Position numbers and translations under genes: made by a program
Assembly (NCBI GenBank): GCA_017399865.1
Contig: JAFQAT010000004.1
Coordinates: 24,261 to 88,260, forward strand
DNA from: Bacteroidales bacterium
Lineage (GTDB): Bacteria; Bacteroidota; Bacteroidia; Bacteroidales; UBA932
Direction: 5' to 3'
DNA length: 64,000 nt
Notes under the pieces: generated by a model
The model's input: the letters and a program-made list of their open reading frames with translations, nothing else
What the model was told of the DNA's origin: nothing
Database searches by the model: none
Part shown: piece by piece, positions 8,882-18,744 of the stretch
Numbering within the stretch: position 1 is the stretch's first letter
Layout of the letters: each line of letters starts with the position of its first letter

Positions 8882-9919
8882 TCAGCAGCTTCGTCCTTCA
8901 ATAAGAGTCGGACGGATCAGTATTTGTGACGAATCCTGGTGTTCTGTCATAGTACGTGAAGCGTCATCACCCGCATCATCATTTTCAATCAGCCTCACAA
9001 GGTTGTCAGTAGCAAGCTTGCCGATGGTGTTTAGCGGCTGTTCTATCCTCGTTATTGCGGGGTCTAAATAATCAAGAAAACGATTATTGTCAAATGAAAT
9101 CAGAGCGATATCATCCGGAACTTTGAGTTTCAGCTCCTTCACCGCCTTTATGACGCCCAACAGAATCGTCGTGCTGAACGCAAATATGGCATCAGGCTTA
9201 TTATCGGAAGTGAGTGCAAGATATGCCTCTCTATAACCGTTATCTACAGAGAAGGAATCTCCGGCCGTCCTTTCCACGACTCCTGCTCCCTGATGGTCAC
9301 GTGCCGCCTGGACAAATCCTCTCAACCTTTCTCTGTTAGGCATCGAGGTCTGCACTCCCTGAATCGCAAGAATGTTTCTATAGCCTCTATCGATCAGATA
9401 CTCGGTAGCGATGTATCCACCGGAATAATTATCGGTACAGACATAAGGCAAGGTCGTGTTTTCGAAATATCTGTCTATCAGAACCACAGGCACATTATGC
9501 GCGATCTCTTCTAGATATGAAGGAGAAGAACCGACAGGGACTGCGATTATGCCGTCCACTTTTCTTGACACGAATGAATTGATGGCCTGCATCTCATTAG
9601 ATTCGTTTTCCATTGTATCGGAAAGCAGAATATTATAGCCCTGGCTTTTGAACTGGTTGATGATCACTGCCGCCAAAGTGGAGAAGAACGGATTATCGAT
9701 ATTTGGAACCGTCAGACCTATGGTATTGGTCCTTCTTGTCCTCAGACTCTGAGCTATAAGGTCGGGAGTATAATTGCACGAGCGCGCCACACCGGTAATG
9801 TAATCGATTGTCTTCTGACTTATCCTGTAAGAGGGTCCTTTGCCGGACAAGACTCTGGAAACTGTGGAAATCGAAAAACCTGTGCGCTCCGATATGGAAA
9901 GCAATGTATCCTTCTTCAT
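8882..9919 (-). CDS. LacI-family transcriptional repressor
   Basis: Sugar-responsive repressor of 345 aa. The N-terminal helix-turn-helix is canonical (SISERTGFSISTVSRVLSGKG, about residues 8-28) with the hinge-helix region at about 50-60 (IAQSLRTRRTNTIGL). The rest is a periplasmic-binding-protein-like effector domain (PNIDNPFFSTLAAVI, DGIIAVPVG, VLIDRYF, AIFAFSTTILLGVIKAV, DIALISFDNNRFLDYLDPAITRIEQP). It is transcribed away from the ribokinase-SusCD operon, and five LacI-like palindromes lie in the operon promoter at 10178-10233. The natural inference is that it represses that operon until ribose or a derivative binds. Target and effector are not shown by the sequence alone. Confidence 0.93.
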   Translation of the reverse strand: MKKDTLLSISERTGFSISTVSRVLSGKGPSYRISQKTIDYITGVARSCNYTPDLIAQSLRTRRTNTIGLTVPNIDNPFFSTLAAVIINQFKSQGYNILLSDTMENESNEMQAINSFVSRKVDGIIAVPVGSSPSYLEEIAHNVPVVLIDRYFENTTLPYVCTDNYSGGYIATEYLIDRGYRNILAIQGVQTSMPNRERLRGFVQAARDHQGAGVVERTAGDSFSVDNGYREAYLALTSDNKPDAIFAFSTTILLGVIKAVKELKLKVPDDIALISFDNNRFLDYLDPAITRIEQPLNTIGKLATDNLVRLIENDDAGDDASRTMTEHQDSSQILIRPTLIEGRSC

Positions 9920-10140
9920 GATTGTGCAGTCTTTTAAGAAACAGTTTAAAGATTTCTATGAAAATGATAAGAAGCTCTTTAAATATTTCTCCGAAAAATA
10001 TCAATTGTTGAAACCGCTTTGCAGAAGACGACTCAATATGTTCGACATGACAAGTGTAAACATATATAGTGTTCCCTGAATCAAACAGTTTCTAAAGATT
10101 ATGCGAAAGTACTATTATTAGCAAAAAAAACGAAATAATT

Positions 10141-10170
10141 TTTGTTTTTAAATACAAAAAACTATTTTTG
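10141..10170 (+). promoter_or_regulatory. Predicted promoter of the ribokinase-SusCD-ARH operon
   Basis: TTTG at 10141-10144, an 18-base spacer, and a perfect TAnnTTTG box (TATTTTTG) at 10163-10170. The start point would fall near 10177, at the first operator palindrome, which suits repression by blocking. Confidence 0.7.
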
Positions 10171-10177
10171 CACCATG

Positions 10178-10233
10178 TTGTGCACAATCGTTTGCGCAAA
10201 CATGTGCACAAATTATGCGCAATCATTTGCGCA
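10178..10233. promoter_or_regulatory. Array of five phased LacI-type operator palindromes
   Basis: Palindromic cores follow one another: TTGTGCACAA (10178-10187), TTTGCGCAAA (10191-10200), TGTGCACA (10203-10210), TGCGCA (10216-10221) and TTTGCGCA (10226-10233). Their centres are spaced 13, 11, 12 and 12 bases apart. Adjacent cores form LacI-like operators, for example TGCGCAAACATGTGCACA (18 bases). The array starts right after the -7 box and ends 61 bases before the rbsK ATG. Confidence 0.75.
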
Positions 10234-10294
10234 GGAAACCACAGTAACGACTGACGTATTAATAAAATAATTAATAACTAATAACTTGATCAAT

Positions 10295-11200
10295 ATGAGC
10301 GAAAAGAAGATCATGGTCATCGGAAGCAGCAACACCGATATGACCGTAGTAGCAGACAGGCTCCCTATTCCAGGTGAGACCGTCCTTGGAGGAAAATTCG
10401 CAATGGGTCCGGGAGGCAAGGGTGCCAACCAGGCCGTAGCAGCTCAGAGACTTGGCGGAAACGTTTCATTCATCTGCAAGGTCGGCAACGACATTTTCGG
10501 CGAAAATGCCATCAGACACTACAACAACGAGGGCATGGACACTACCGGCATCATGCGCTCGGAGCTTCCTTCCGGTGTGGCACTCATATCTGTCGATACG
10601 AATGCAGAGAACTGCATCGTAGTGGCATCCGGTGCCAACGGAGACATCACAGAGGCTGACATCGAAGCTCACAGAAAGGAGATCGAAGAGTCTTCAATCC
10701 TTCTCCTCCAGCTTGAGATTCCGGTTGAAGCTGTCGTAAGGGCAGCCAAGATAGGACATGAGGCAGGTGTATATGTCGTTCTCAACCCGGCTCCTGCCTG
10801 CGACCTCCCTGAAGAGATCTATCAGTATATTTCTCTGATAATTCCTAACCAGACCGAGATTGCCCTCATGACAGGCATCGAGGCAAAGAACGAAGAAGGC
10901 GCCGCAAAGGCAGTTGAGGCACTGCAGGAAAAAGGCGTCCAGGATGTCATCGTGACAATGGGATCCAAGGGATCCATGGTATATAACCAGGGTCAGGCGA
11001 CATTCGTTCCTTCCAGAAAGGTCAATGCCGTAGACACGACAGCAGCAGGCGACACTTATTGCGGAGGTCTCTGCGTGGCACTGTCCGAAGGCAAGGACAT
11101 CATCGAGGCAGCGGAGTTCGCCACAGCAGCATCAGCACTCACAGTGCAGAAACGTGGAGCTCAGGACTCTATTCCATACAGAAAGGATATAATTCTATAG
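10295..11200 (+). CDS. rbsK: Ribokinase (PfkB family)
   Basis: Phosphorylates D-ribose to ribose 5-phosphate with ATP, in the cytosol. The 301-aa product has both PfkB signatures: GPGGKGANQAVAAQRLGG near the N terminus and DTTAAGDTYCGGL near the C terminus. The Ala-Ala-Gly-Asp form is the one seen in RbsK, with the catalytic base Asp in GD. NPAPA and IIPNQTEIALMTG are further ribokinase landmarks. I start it at the ATG at 10295, not the in-frame TTG at 10286. It is the first gene of the operon, so the pathway's end product is probably ribose or a close analogue such as deoxyribose. Confidence 0.93.
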   Translation: MSEKKIMVIGSSNTDMTVVADRLPIPGETVLGGKFAMGPGGKGANQAVAAQRLGGNVSFICKVGNDIFGENAIRHYNNEGMDTTGIMRSELPSGVALISVDTNAENCIVVASGANGDITEADIEAHRKEIEESSILLLQLEIPVEAVVRAAKIGHEAGVYVVLNPAPACDLPEEIYQYISLIIPNQTEIALMTGIEAKNEEGAAKAVEALQEKGVQDVIVTMGSKGSMVYNQGQATFVPSRKVNAVDTTAAGDTYCGGLCVALSEGKDIIEAAEFATAASALTVQKRGAQDSIPYRKDIIL

Positions 11201-11230
11201 TATATAATAACAACTAAAACAATCAACACC

Positions 11231-12241
11231 ATGTTTATCATCAACAGCTACCTTCTTGCAGTAGTATTCTGCTTCATTACAATGATGTGCTGGGGTTCAT
11301 GGGGCAACACCCAGAAACTCGCGGCTAAAAGCTGGAGATATGAGCTCTTCTACTGGGACTATGTAATCGGTATGGTGCTCTTCTCACTCCTTATATGTTT
11401 CACCATGGGAAGCTTCGGAAGCGAAGGACGTCCTTTCGTTGAAGATATCGCGCAGGTGAGCCTCAAGAACGTAGGAAGCATCATCCTCGGAGGTATCATC
11501 TTCAACGCTTCAAACATTCTTCTCTCAGCATCGACTTCCATTGCCGGCATGGCAGTGGCATTCCCTCTCGGAGTAGGTCTCTCACTCGTACTGGGAACCA
11601 TCATCAACTATATCGGAGCGCCTAAGGGAGATCCGGTGATCCTCTTCATCGGCGTGGCTCTCATCGTCGTGGCCATCATCTGCAACGGCATCGCGTCAGG
11701 CAAGGTGCAGCAGAGCAATGAGGAGCAGAGCAAGAACGGAAGAAAGGGTATCATCCTCGCCGTACTTGCCGGCATACTCATGGCATTCTTCTACAGATTC
11801 GTGGCAGCTGCAATGGACCTCGACAACTTTGCAGCTCCGGCAGCAGGAAAGGCTACTCCATACACGGCCATCTTCATTTTCTCACTTGGAGTACTTATAA
11901 GCAACTTCCTTTTCAACACTCTCGTGATGAAGCGTCCTTTCGTAGGCGAGCCTGTCTCTTATAAGGAATACTTCAAGGGCAACGGCAAGACTCACCTTGT
12001 AGGAATGCTCGGCGGAGCTATCTGGTGCCTCGGTACAGCATTCAGCTACATTGCATCAGGCAAGGCCGGTGCCGCAATCTCCTATGCACTCGGACAGGGC
12101 GCTCCGATGATTGCAGCCATCTGGGGAGTATTCGTATGGAAAGAGTTCAAGGGTGCCAGGAAAGGCGTCTACGGTCTTCTCTGCGTGATGTTCCTCTTCT
12201 TCCTTGCAGGTCTCGGATGCATCATCATCTCAGGAAACTAA
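11231..12241 (+). CDS. GRP-family sugar transporter (glucose/ribose uptake, DMT-like)
   Basis: Inner-membrane sugar importer of 336 aa with about ten hydrophobic helices across its whole length. The opening AVVFCFITMMCWGSWGNTQK and the segment SIAGMAVAFPLGVGLSLVLGTIINY match the GRP/RhaT-like branch of the drug/metabolite transporter superfamily. It sits 30 bases after ribokinase and 19 bases before SusC, so it probably carries ribose released in the periplasm into the cell. Specificity is inferred from the neighbours; a related pentose or rhamnose transporter is possible. Confidence 0.85.
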   Translation: MFIINSYLLAVVFCFITMMCWGSWGNTQKLAAKSWRYELFYWDYVIGMVLFSLLICFTMGSFGSEGRPFVEDIAQVSLKNVGSIILGGIIFNASNILLSASTSIAGMAVAFPLGVGLSLVLGTIINYIGAPKGDPVILFIGVALIVVAIICNGIASGKVQQSNEEQSKNGRKGIILAVLAGILMAFFYRFVAAAMDLDNFAAPAAGKATPYTAIFIFSLGVLISNFLFNTLVMKRPFVGEPVSYKEYFKGNGKTHLVGMLGGAIWCLGTAFSYIASGKAGAAISYALGQGAPMIAAIWGVFVWKEFKGARKGVYGLLCVMFLFFLAGLGCIIISGN

Positions 12242-12260
12242 ACGACAAAAGACGACTATA

Positions 12261-15179
12261 ATGAGAAAATTATTGATAATTCTCCTTGCATGCGTATGTT
12301 CAGCTGTTTCCGTACATGCGCAGACTAAGGCCGTGACCGGAAAGGTCAGCGGCAGCGATGGAGAAATCCTCACCGGAGCGACCCTCGTCACCGCCGGCGG
12401 CAATTATGCCCTGACCGACATCGACGGAAGCTTCTCCATCGAGTCAAAGAACGGTGAAAGCATCGTAGTGTCATATCTCGGCTATGACGACTACACATTT
12501 ACAGCAGATGGTCAGCAGGGCCTTGATATCATCCTTCAGCTTTCGGCAAACACAGTCCTTGAAGAGGCTGTAGCCATCGGTTACGGAAAGACCACCAAAA
12601 AGGAGGTGACCGGATCTGTAGCAAGTCTCAAGGCAGAGGACTTCGACAGAGGAACCTTCACTACTCCGGCAGCAATGCTTCAGGGTAAGGTGGCAGGTCT
12701 TACAGTAACCAATCCGGACGGAGGTGACCCTAATGCATCCTTCGAAATCATGCTTCGCGGTACCAACACTCTCGTGGCAGGTCAGGGTCCGCTCGTGATC
12801 ATCGACGGCGTCGCAGGGGCCGACATGAGGACCATCAACTTCCAGGAAGTGGAATCCATAGACGTTCTCAAGGACGGATCGGCAGCTGCGATCTACGGTA
12901 CCCGTGGTACGAACGGTGTCATCATCATCACCACCAAACGCGCAAAGAGCGGCAGCACATCTGTCGAATATGACGGTCAGGTGACAGTACAGACTGTCGC
13001 TGCACGTGCAGAGCCTCTGAACGCCAAGCAGTATGCTGAAGCCATAAAGAAGCACGCTCCTACACTGACAAGCAAACTTTACGGTCACGACACAGACTGG
13101 TTCGAGGCGATCACAAGAACTCCGATAAGCCACAAGCACTCGCTGGCAATCTCAGGAGGATCTGAAAGCTTCTCGCATCGTACTGTCCTGAACATCGAGC
13201 AGAACCAGGGCCTTCAGAAACTGAATGACTCTCAGAAATACCTGATAAAGACCAATATACATCAGGATGCTCTTCAGGGATGGCTTACATTCGATTACAA
13301 TCTCTCATACACCAAAAGGCAATATACACCTGCAAACTATAGTGCGTTCAGACAGGCTTTCCTCAGAAACCCTACAGAGCCTGTCTATGACAAGTCCAAC
13401 ACAGAGGCCGGCGGATACTTCACCATCGACGCGATGGACTACTACAACCCTGTGGCAATGCTTGAACAGAAGGACAACGACACAGATGTAGACAACTTCT
13501 CAGGATCCATCAGAGCGACTTTGAACATCCTGCCTGTGAAAGGACTCAAGTGGGACAACTTCATCAGCTACAACAACGAGCGCTACGAATCAAGAGAGTA
13601 CCTCCGCAGATACTACCCTAGTTCTCTGGGACAGCAGGGAGTGGCATACATCTCGAACTCATATTCGAGCGACGTACAGTATGAAAGCACGCTTCAGTAT
13701 TCGAACACCTTCGGAAAGCACTCTGTACAGGGAGTCCTCGGATATACCTACCAGGAGACAAATGAGCGCAGCGCATCCATGGAGAACTATGGTTTTGACT
13801 TCGATGATTTCAAGACGGACAACATAGGAGCAGGCGGAGCGCTTCAGGAAGGTCTTGCCGACATGAGTTCATTCCGGGGAATGAGCAGATATATCGCTTT
13901 CTTCGGCCGCGTGATGTACAATTATGACGAGAAATATCTCGCATCCGTATCGCTCAGACGCGACGGTTCAAGCAAATTCGGAGCGGACAACAAATGGGGA
14001 TGGTTCCCGGCTGTCAGCCTCGGATGGCGCATCAACAAGGAAAGCTGGTTCGAGGACACCGACTGGCTCAGCGACCTCAAGCTCAGAGCTGGTTTCGGTG
14101 TGACCGGCAACCAGGACTTCTCAAGCTACAAGTCACTTCTGCTCATGGATCCGTTCAGCTTCTATTATTATGACGGCAAATGGGTGACTTCATATGCTCC
14201 GGCAAGCAATCCTAACCCGGACCTTGCCTGGGAAAGAAAGAATGAGTTCAACGTCGGTCTCGACTTCGCATTCTTTGACAACCGCTTCGGTGGAACAATC
14301 GACTATTACTACCGTCTCACCACCAACCTCCTTTACAACTACACTGTGCCTGTGCCGCCATATGACTACGGAACCATGTTCACGAATGTAGGTTCCATCA
14401 GCAACACAGGTATAGAGCTCACATTGTATGGCACCCCGGTACAGAAGGAGAACTTCGAGTGGAACACCACCCTTACTCTCGCCAACAACACCAACAAGCT
14501 CATCAAGTTCACAAACGACGAGTTCACTGCCGGTGAATACAAGGTAGGCTACATGTCTACTCCGATCGGAGCATACTCGCAGAGACTGATAGAGGGTGAA
14601 AGCCTCGGAACATTCTATGCCCCTATCTGGAACGGTGTAAACAAACAGGGAGAGGACAAGCTTCTAGACTCGAATCCTCTGACAGGAAGAGTAAAGGAAG
14701 AGGATTGGGAGAACGTGGGATCTGCATATCCTGACCTCACATTCGGATGGAGCAATAACTTCAGGATATGGAAGTTCGGAATCAGCGCCACTTTCAGAGG
14801 TCAGATCGGTGGAAAGATATTCAACACCTACAGAGCCCTGTATGAGAATGTTTCCAACCTCGGACAGTCCAACATCCTTTCAAGCTGGCTTGCCGACACT
14901 GATTTCAAGGGTAAGGAGATCAAGTATTCGACCAAGTTCATCGAAGACGCATCATTCCTCAAGCTTGACAACATCTCGGTTTCATATGACCTGAAGCTGA
15001 AGAATGACATTCTCAGGAAGATCCGTCTCTACCTCACGGCTCAGAACATCTTCTGTCTGACAGGATATTCGGGAGTCGACCCTGAAGTGAGTCTTTCAGG
15101 AATTGCCCCTGGTATCGAGGGAACAAGCTATTACCCTCGCACAAGATCATTCACGTTTGGTGCAACATTCACATTCTAA
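12261..15179 (+). CDS. SusC/RagA-family TonB-dependent outer-membrane receptor
   Basis: Active outer-membrane importer of 972 aa that works with a SusD lipoprotein and TonB energy. It has a signal peptide ending in AQ, a CarboxypepD_reg-like domain (about 25-105), a plug (VAIGYGKTTKKEVTGSVASL, then PLVIIDGVAGADMRTINFQE and DVLKDGSAAAIYGTRGTNGV) and a long beta-barrel ending in aromatic-rich strands (TRSFTFGATFTF). No STN domain precedes the carboxypeptidase-like domain, so there is no sign of anti-sigma signalling; control by the LacI protein fits better. I use the ATG at 12261; an upstream in-frame Met lies inside the transporter gene. Confidence 0.96.
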   Translation: MRKLLIILLACVCSAVSVHAQTKAVTGKVSGSDGEILTGATLVTAGGNYALTDIDGSFSIESKNGESIVVSYLGYDDYTFTADGQQGLDIILQLSANTVLEEAVAIGYGKTTKKEVTGSVASLKAEDFDRGTFTTPAAMLQGKVAGLTVTNPDGGDPNASFEIMLRGTNTLVAGQGPLVIIDGVAGADMRTINFQEVESIDVLKDGSAAAIYGTRGTNGVIIITTKRAKSGSTSVEYDGQVTVQTVAARAEPLNAKQYAEAIKKHAPTLTSKLYGHDTDWFEAITRTPISHKHSLAISGGSESFSHRTVLNIEQNQGLQKLNDSQKYLIKTNIHQDALQGWLTFDYNLSYTKRQYTPANYSAFRQAFLRNPTEPVYDKSNTEAGGYFTIDAMDYYNPVAMLEQKDNDTDVDNFSGSIRATLNILPVKGLKWDNFISYNNERYESREYLRRYYPSSLGQQGVAYISNSYSSDVQYESTLQYSNTFGKHSVQGVLGYTYQETNERSASMENYGFDFDDFKTDNIGAGGALQEGLADMSSFRGMSRYIAFFGRVMYNYDEKYLASVSLRRDGSSKFGADNKWGWFPAVSLGWRINKESWFEDTDWLSDLKLRAGFGVTGNQDFSSYKSLLLMDPFSFYYYDGKWVTSYAPASNPNPDLAWERKNEFNVGLDFAFFDNRFGGTIDYYYRLTTNLLYNYTVPVPPYDYGTMFTNVGSISNTGIELTLYGTPVQKENFEWNTTLTLANNTNKLIKFTNDEFTAGEYKVGYMSTPIGAYSQRLIEGESLGTFYAPIWNGVNKQGEDKLLDSNPLTGRVKEEDWENVGSAYPDLTFGWSNNFRIWKFGISATFRGQIGGKIFNTYRALYENVSNLGQSNILSSWLADTDFKGKEIKYSTKFIEDASFLKLDNISVSYDLKLKNDILRKIRLYLTAQNIFCLTGYSGVDPEVSLSGIAPGIEGTSYYPRTRSFTFGATFTF

Positions 15180-15191
15180 AGATTAAGAGTT

Positions 15192-16742
15192 ATGAAAAAC
15201 ATATATAAATACATTCTGACTGCCTTAGCCTTTGGAATGGCAGTATCCTGCACCGATCTTGACGAAGAAGTATACTCATACATCTCAAAAGAAAACTTCT
15301 TCACATCAGAGGAGCAGGTGGCGATCTATGCCGGAAGAGCATACACATCACTTCAGAACTGGGGCTCGGAGCAGAGCTGGCTGACCATGGACATGCTTCT
15401 TGGAGACGAGGCCTGCGCACCGATCAACCCTGAGGGAGCATGGAATGACAACGGCCGCTACAAGGAGCTCCAGGAGCACCGCATCCCGACATCAAGCAAG
15501 CTCAACCTGATGACCTGGGACTTCATCTTTGATGGCATAGCAGCATGCAACGATGTCATCTACGAACTTGAAAACACAAGCTACGAGTTTGACGGACGTG
15601 CAAGAGTGCTTTCTGAAATAAAGGTACTCCGTGCATTCTTCTATTATCTTGCTGCAGACGGATACGACAACGTTCCGTTCTCCATAGACAAGATGGACAC
15701 AAGCTATCCTAAGCCTAAGGACCGCACATATCTGTACGGATTCATCGAGAAGGAAGTGACAGACAATATCGGCAACCTCGCCGACAGCCGCGAGACCAAC
15801 TATTACGGCCGCATCACCAAGGGAGTCGCCAACACCCTGCTTGCAAAGCTCTATCTCAATGCGGATGTATGGGGTCATGGCACATAGTGGGCCAAGGCAG
15901 AGGCGGCAGCCAAGGCTGTCATCGAAAGCGGCACATATGAACTTGCCAAGAACTACAAGGACAACTTCATAGTTCACAACGAGACTTCTCCTGAAGCGAT
16001 TTTCGCCATCCCGTACAGCACTCAGTACATCGAGAGCAGCGACAATGCATTCTGCCTCTTCGCACTCACCCTTTCAGCAAGCGTTGCAAAGCAGAAATAC
16101 AGCATCGGTGACGGATGGTACGGTTATGTCGGTCAGCCAGACTTCATAGCTACATACGAAGAGGGAGACACACGTCTCAGCGACACATACCTCTTCGGTC
16201 AGATCTATGACAAGACCGGCAAGAAGATGACCATCACTCCGAAAGGAAGCAAGGAAGAAGTGGATTACGTCATAGATCCTATCTTCGACGAGAAGAAGTT
16301 CACCGAGGGCAGGACTGAACTCGAAGGAGCCTTCATCCACAAGTGGGAGTACCAGAATGACGGTCTTCTCACGAGCTACAAGATCAGTATGGAAAACGAC
16401 ATATTCGTCTTCCGCTATGCTGATGTCATCCTTATGTACGCCGAAGCGCTTCTTCGTCAGGGAAAGGCTCTTGACAATACTGCTCTTAATGGTCTCAACG
16501 CACTTCGCAAGAGAGCAGGTCTTGCAGCAAAGGCCTCATTCGACCTCAATGAGCTTTATCTGGAAAGAGGCCACGAGATGGCTCTTGAAGGATGGAGAAG
16601 ACAGGACATGATCCGCTTCGGCACATACCAGAACACATGGTGGGCAAAGGCAAAGAGGACAGAAGATCATGCATTGCTTCTCCCTATCCCTAGCGAGATC
16701 ATCAACGCCAACCCTAATCTCAAACAGAATCCTGGATATTAA
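15192..16742 (+). pseudogene. SusD/RagB-family surface lipoprotein interrupted by an in-frame TAG
   Basis: Surface glycan- or nutrient-binding lipoprotein partner of the SusC above. The lipobox AVSC puts the lipidated Cys near residue 20. The frame is open for 231 codons, meets TAG at 15885-15887, and then stays open in the same frame for 284 more codons to a TAA at 16742. Both halves are clearly SusD: VLRAFFYYLAADGYDNVPF and TLLAKLYLNAD before the stop; ADVILMYAEALLRQGK, LNALRKRAGL and LYLERGHEMALEGWRRQDMIRFG after it. Total length (about 516 codons) is normal. The TAG needs only one base change from CAG, AAG, GAG or TGG. This is a nonsense mutation, a readthrough codon or a base-call error; TAG is an ordinary stop elsewhere in the window. 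Confidence 0.9.
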
Positions 16743-16757
16743 TATACAACTATCATA

Positions 16758-18728
16758 ATGAAGAAATTTACCTTTATACTTATCAGCCTCCTCGCTTTGG
16801 TGTCATGCGGCACCAAGGCTGAGAAGGAGATCTCTGAGGCAGAGCTCAGGGACAAGATAGCCGGCGCATGGCTCGGCCAGATGGTCGGAAACATCTATGG
16901 TCTCGAATACGAGAACGACTTCGTAGACGAGCCAGGTGAAGGACCTTTCACCTGGGAGAAGGGTATGAGAAAGATGACGGAAGTCGACGGAGCATTCTCC
17001 GATGACGACACAGACGTCGAGTACATGTACCTTACCCTCATGGAGAAGTTCGGCACACAGCCTACATATGCACAGATCCGCGACGGATGGATGTATCACA
17101 TCAGGGACAGGGTATGGCTTGCAAACCGCGCTACTCTCGGTCTCATGCATTACGGTCTCACACCTCCTTTCACAGGTGACGAGGATGTGAATCCGCACTG
17201 GTTCCAGATCGACCCACAGCTCATAAATGAAATCTGGGCGTTCACAGCACCGGGCATGGCAGAGTATGCTGCAGGCATTTCCGACTGGGCTGCACGCATC
17301 ACTTCAGACTCATGGGCTGTTTCTCCTACTGTAGTATACGGAACCATGTATGCCAACGCCTTCTTCGAAAAGGACATGCGCAAGCTTGTGGAGACTTCTA
17401 TCGAATTCCTTCCTGACGGAGACCGTTACAAGGATATCGTAAAGGAGTGTATCGCACTCTATGACCAGAATCCTGAGGACTGGCATCCTGCAAGAAAGGT
17501 CATCGCTGACAAGTACTGGCACAACGAGAACACATTCTCAAAGACCATCTGGAATGCCGCGCTCAACGGAGCAATGGGTATCCTCTCAATGCTCTATGGA
17601 GACGGCGACATGGCAAAGACTCTCGAGATCGGCTGTGCACTCGGATTCGACTGCGACAACCAGACAGCTACAGTCTGCGGTATCCTCGGAACAATGTATG
17701 GTCTCAGCTCTATTCCTGAAGAGTACTCAAAGCCATTCCCACACTGGGAGAAGCACTTCAACGACCGCTACATCAACGTTACCCGCTACGACATGCCTGA
17801 CGCTTCCATCGAGGACATGATCGACAGGACAGTAGCCATGGCGGAGAAGGTGATCCTCGAAAACGGCGGACGCATAGAGGAGCGTGACGGACAGAAGTGG
17901 TACATCATCAACACAGCTGCAAAGTACAGCTACCCTCTCGAGTTCTGTGTAGGTCCTAACCCTCGCATCATCTCAGGAGAGCCAGTTGACTATGAGTTCT
18001 ATGCTGTAACTACAAAGAACTATGACTGGAAGCTCGTGAAGGGAGACCTTCCTGAGGGACTCGTTTTCGAAAATGGAAGACTCACAGGAACGACTGACAA
18101 GGCTGGTCACTACCCTATCACCCTCAGCCTCAGCGACGGCAAGCAGACGATAGAGAAGGAATTCGACCTCGTCGTAAGAGGACGTAATATATCAAAGGAA
18201 TCTCTTGAAATTCTTTCACTTGCAAAGAAGAGCCGTCTTGACATCATCGATTCATGCTGGACTACAAATTCTATGGACTACTACACTGAGAGCGTAGAGG
18301 CTATCAACGACGGTATCATCAAGGGTCCTCACTCTGTGTTCGCTACAGTTACAGAGAAGTCAAACACACCTAAGCGTGACTACTTCGGATACAGATGGGA
18401 GAAGCCTGTCAGGACAAACATGGTGGCATTCCACTATGGATGTCTTGAGGAGTACGGCGGATGGTATTCAAACATGCATGTAGAGTATCTTGACGCTGAA
18501 GGCAACTGGCAGCCTGTCGATGCTACCGTGACTCCTGCCCTTCCGGAGAGTGACGTAGTATTCATCCAGCCACATTTCGCTGAATTCGTATTCGAGTTCG
18601 ATCCGGTAGAGACTACAGCGGTGAGAGTGATCGGCGACAACAGCATCCTCATCCACTATAACAAATACACCAGGAACGTAGCAGGATTCGTTTCAGTTTC
18701 TGAGGTACAGGTTTACGAAGCAGTTTAA
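16758..18728 (+). CDS. ADP-ribosylglycohydrolase-family lipoprotein with Ig-like and discoidin-like C-terminal domains (ARH-A)
   Basis: Predicted secreted lipoprotein of 656 aa (lipobox LVSC, Cys17). Residues about 28-350 resemble the DraG/ARH fold. The N-terminal glycine motif is KIAGAWLGQMVGNIYGLEYE. The first metal motif SDDDTDVEYM (81-90) keeps the Asp-Asp-Thr pattern. The second is ALGFDCDNQTATVCGILGTMYG, with Asp-x-Asp-Asn in place of the usual Asp-x-Asp-Thr. It probably cleaves N- or O-linked ribosyl or ADP-ribosyl bonds. After the catalytic part come a putative Ig-like domain (LPEGLVFENGRLTGTTDKAG, about 390-470) and a discoidin-like region (about 490-656) that could bind sugar. It is the most canonical of the three paralogs here. 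Confidence 0.85.
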   Translation: MKKFTFILISLLALVSCGTKAEKEISEAELRDKIAGAWLGQMVGNIYGLEYENDFVDEPGEGPFTWEKGMRKMTEVDGAFSDDDTDVEYMYLTLMEKFGTQPTYAQIRDGWMYHIRDRVWLANRATLGLMHYGLTPPFTGDEDVNPHWFQIDPQLINEIWAFTAPGMAEYAAGISDWAARITSDSWAVSPTVVYGTMYANAFFEKDMRKLVETSIEFLPDGDRYKDIVKECIALYDQNPEDWHPARKVIADKYWHNENTFSKTIWNAALNGAMGILSMLYGDGDMAKTLEIGCALGFDCDNQTATVCGILGTMYGLSSIPEEYSKPFPHWEKHFNDRYINVTRYDMPDASIEDMIDRTVAMAEKVILENGGRIEERDGQKWYIINTAAKYSYPLEFCVGPNPRIISGEPVDYEFYAVTTKNYDWKLVKGDLPEGLVFENGRLTGTTDKAGHYPITLSLSDGKQTIEKEFDLVVRGRNISKESLEILSLAKKSRLDIIDSCWTTNSMDYYTESVEAINDGIIKGPHSVFATVTEKSNTPKRDYFGYRWEKPVRTNMVAFHYGCLEEYGGWYSNMHVEYLDAEGNWQPVDATVTPALPESDVVFIQPHFAEFVFEFDPVETTAVRVIGDNSILIHYNKYTRNVAGFVSVSEVQVYEAV

Positions 18729-18744
18729 TTTACAAGACACATAC

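Noticed and set aside
12204-12260. Longer N terminus for SusC
   Set aside because: It lies inside the transporter gene and would place the signal peptide internally.
15192-16742. Genome-wide recoding of TAG to an amino acid, as an explanation for the SusD stop
   Set aside because: TAG ends other intact genes here, including the efflux channel (5634), rbsK (11200), purH, cysS (44178) and the DUF4783 gene (51112).
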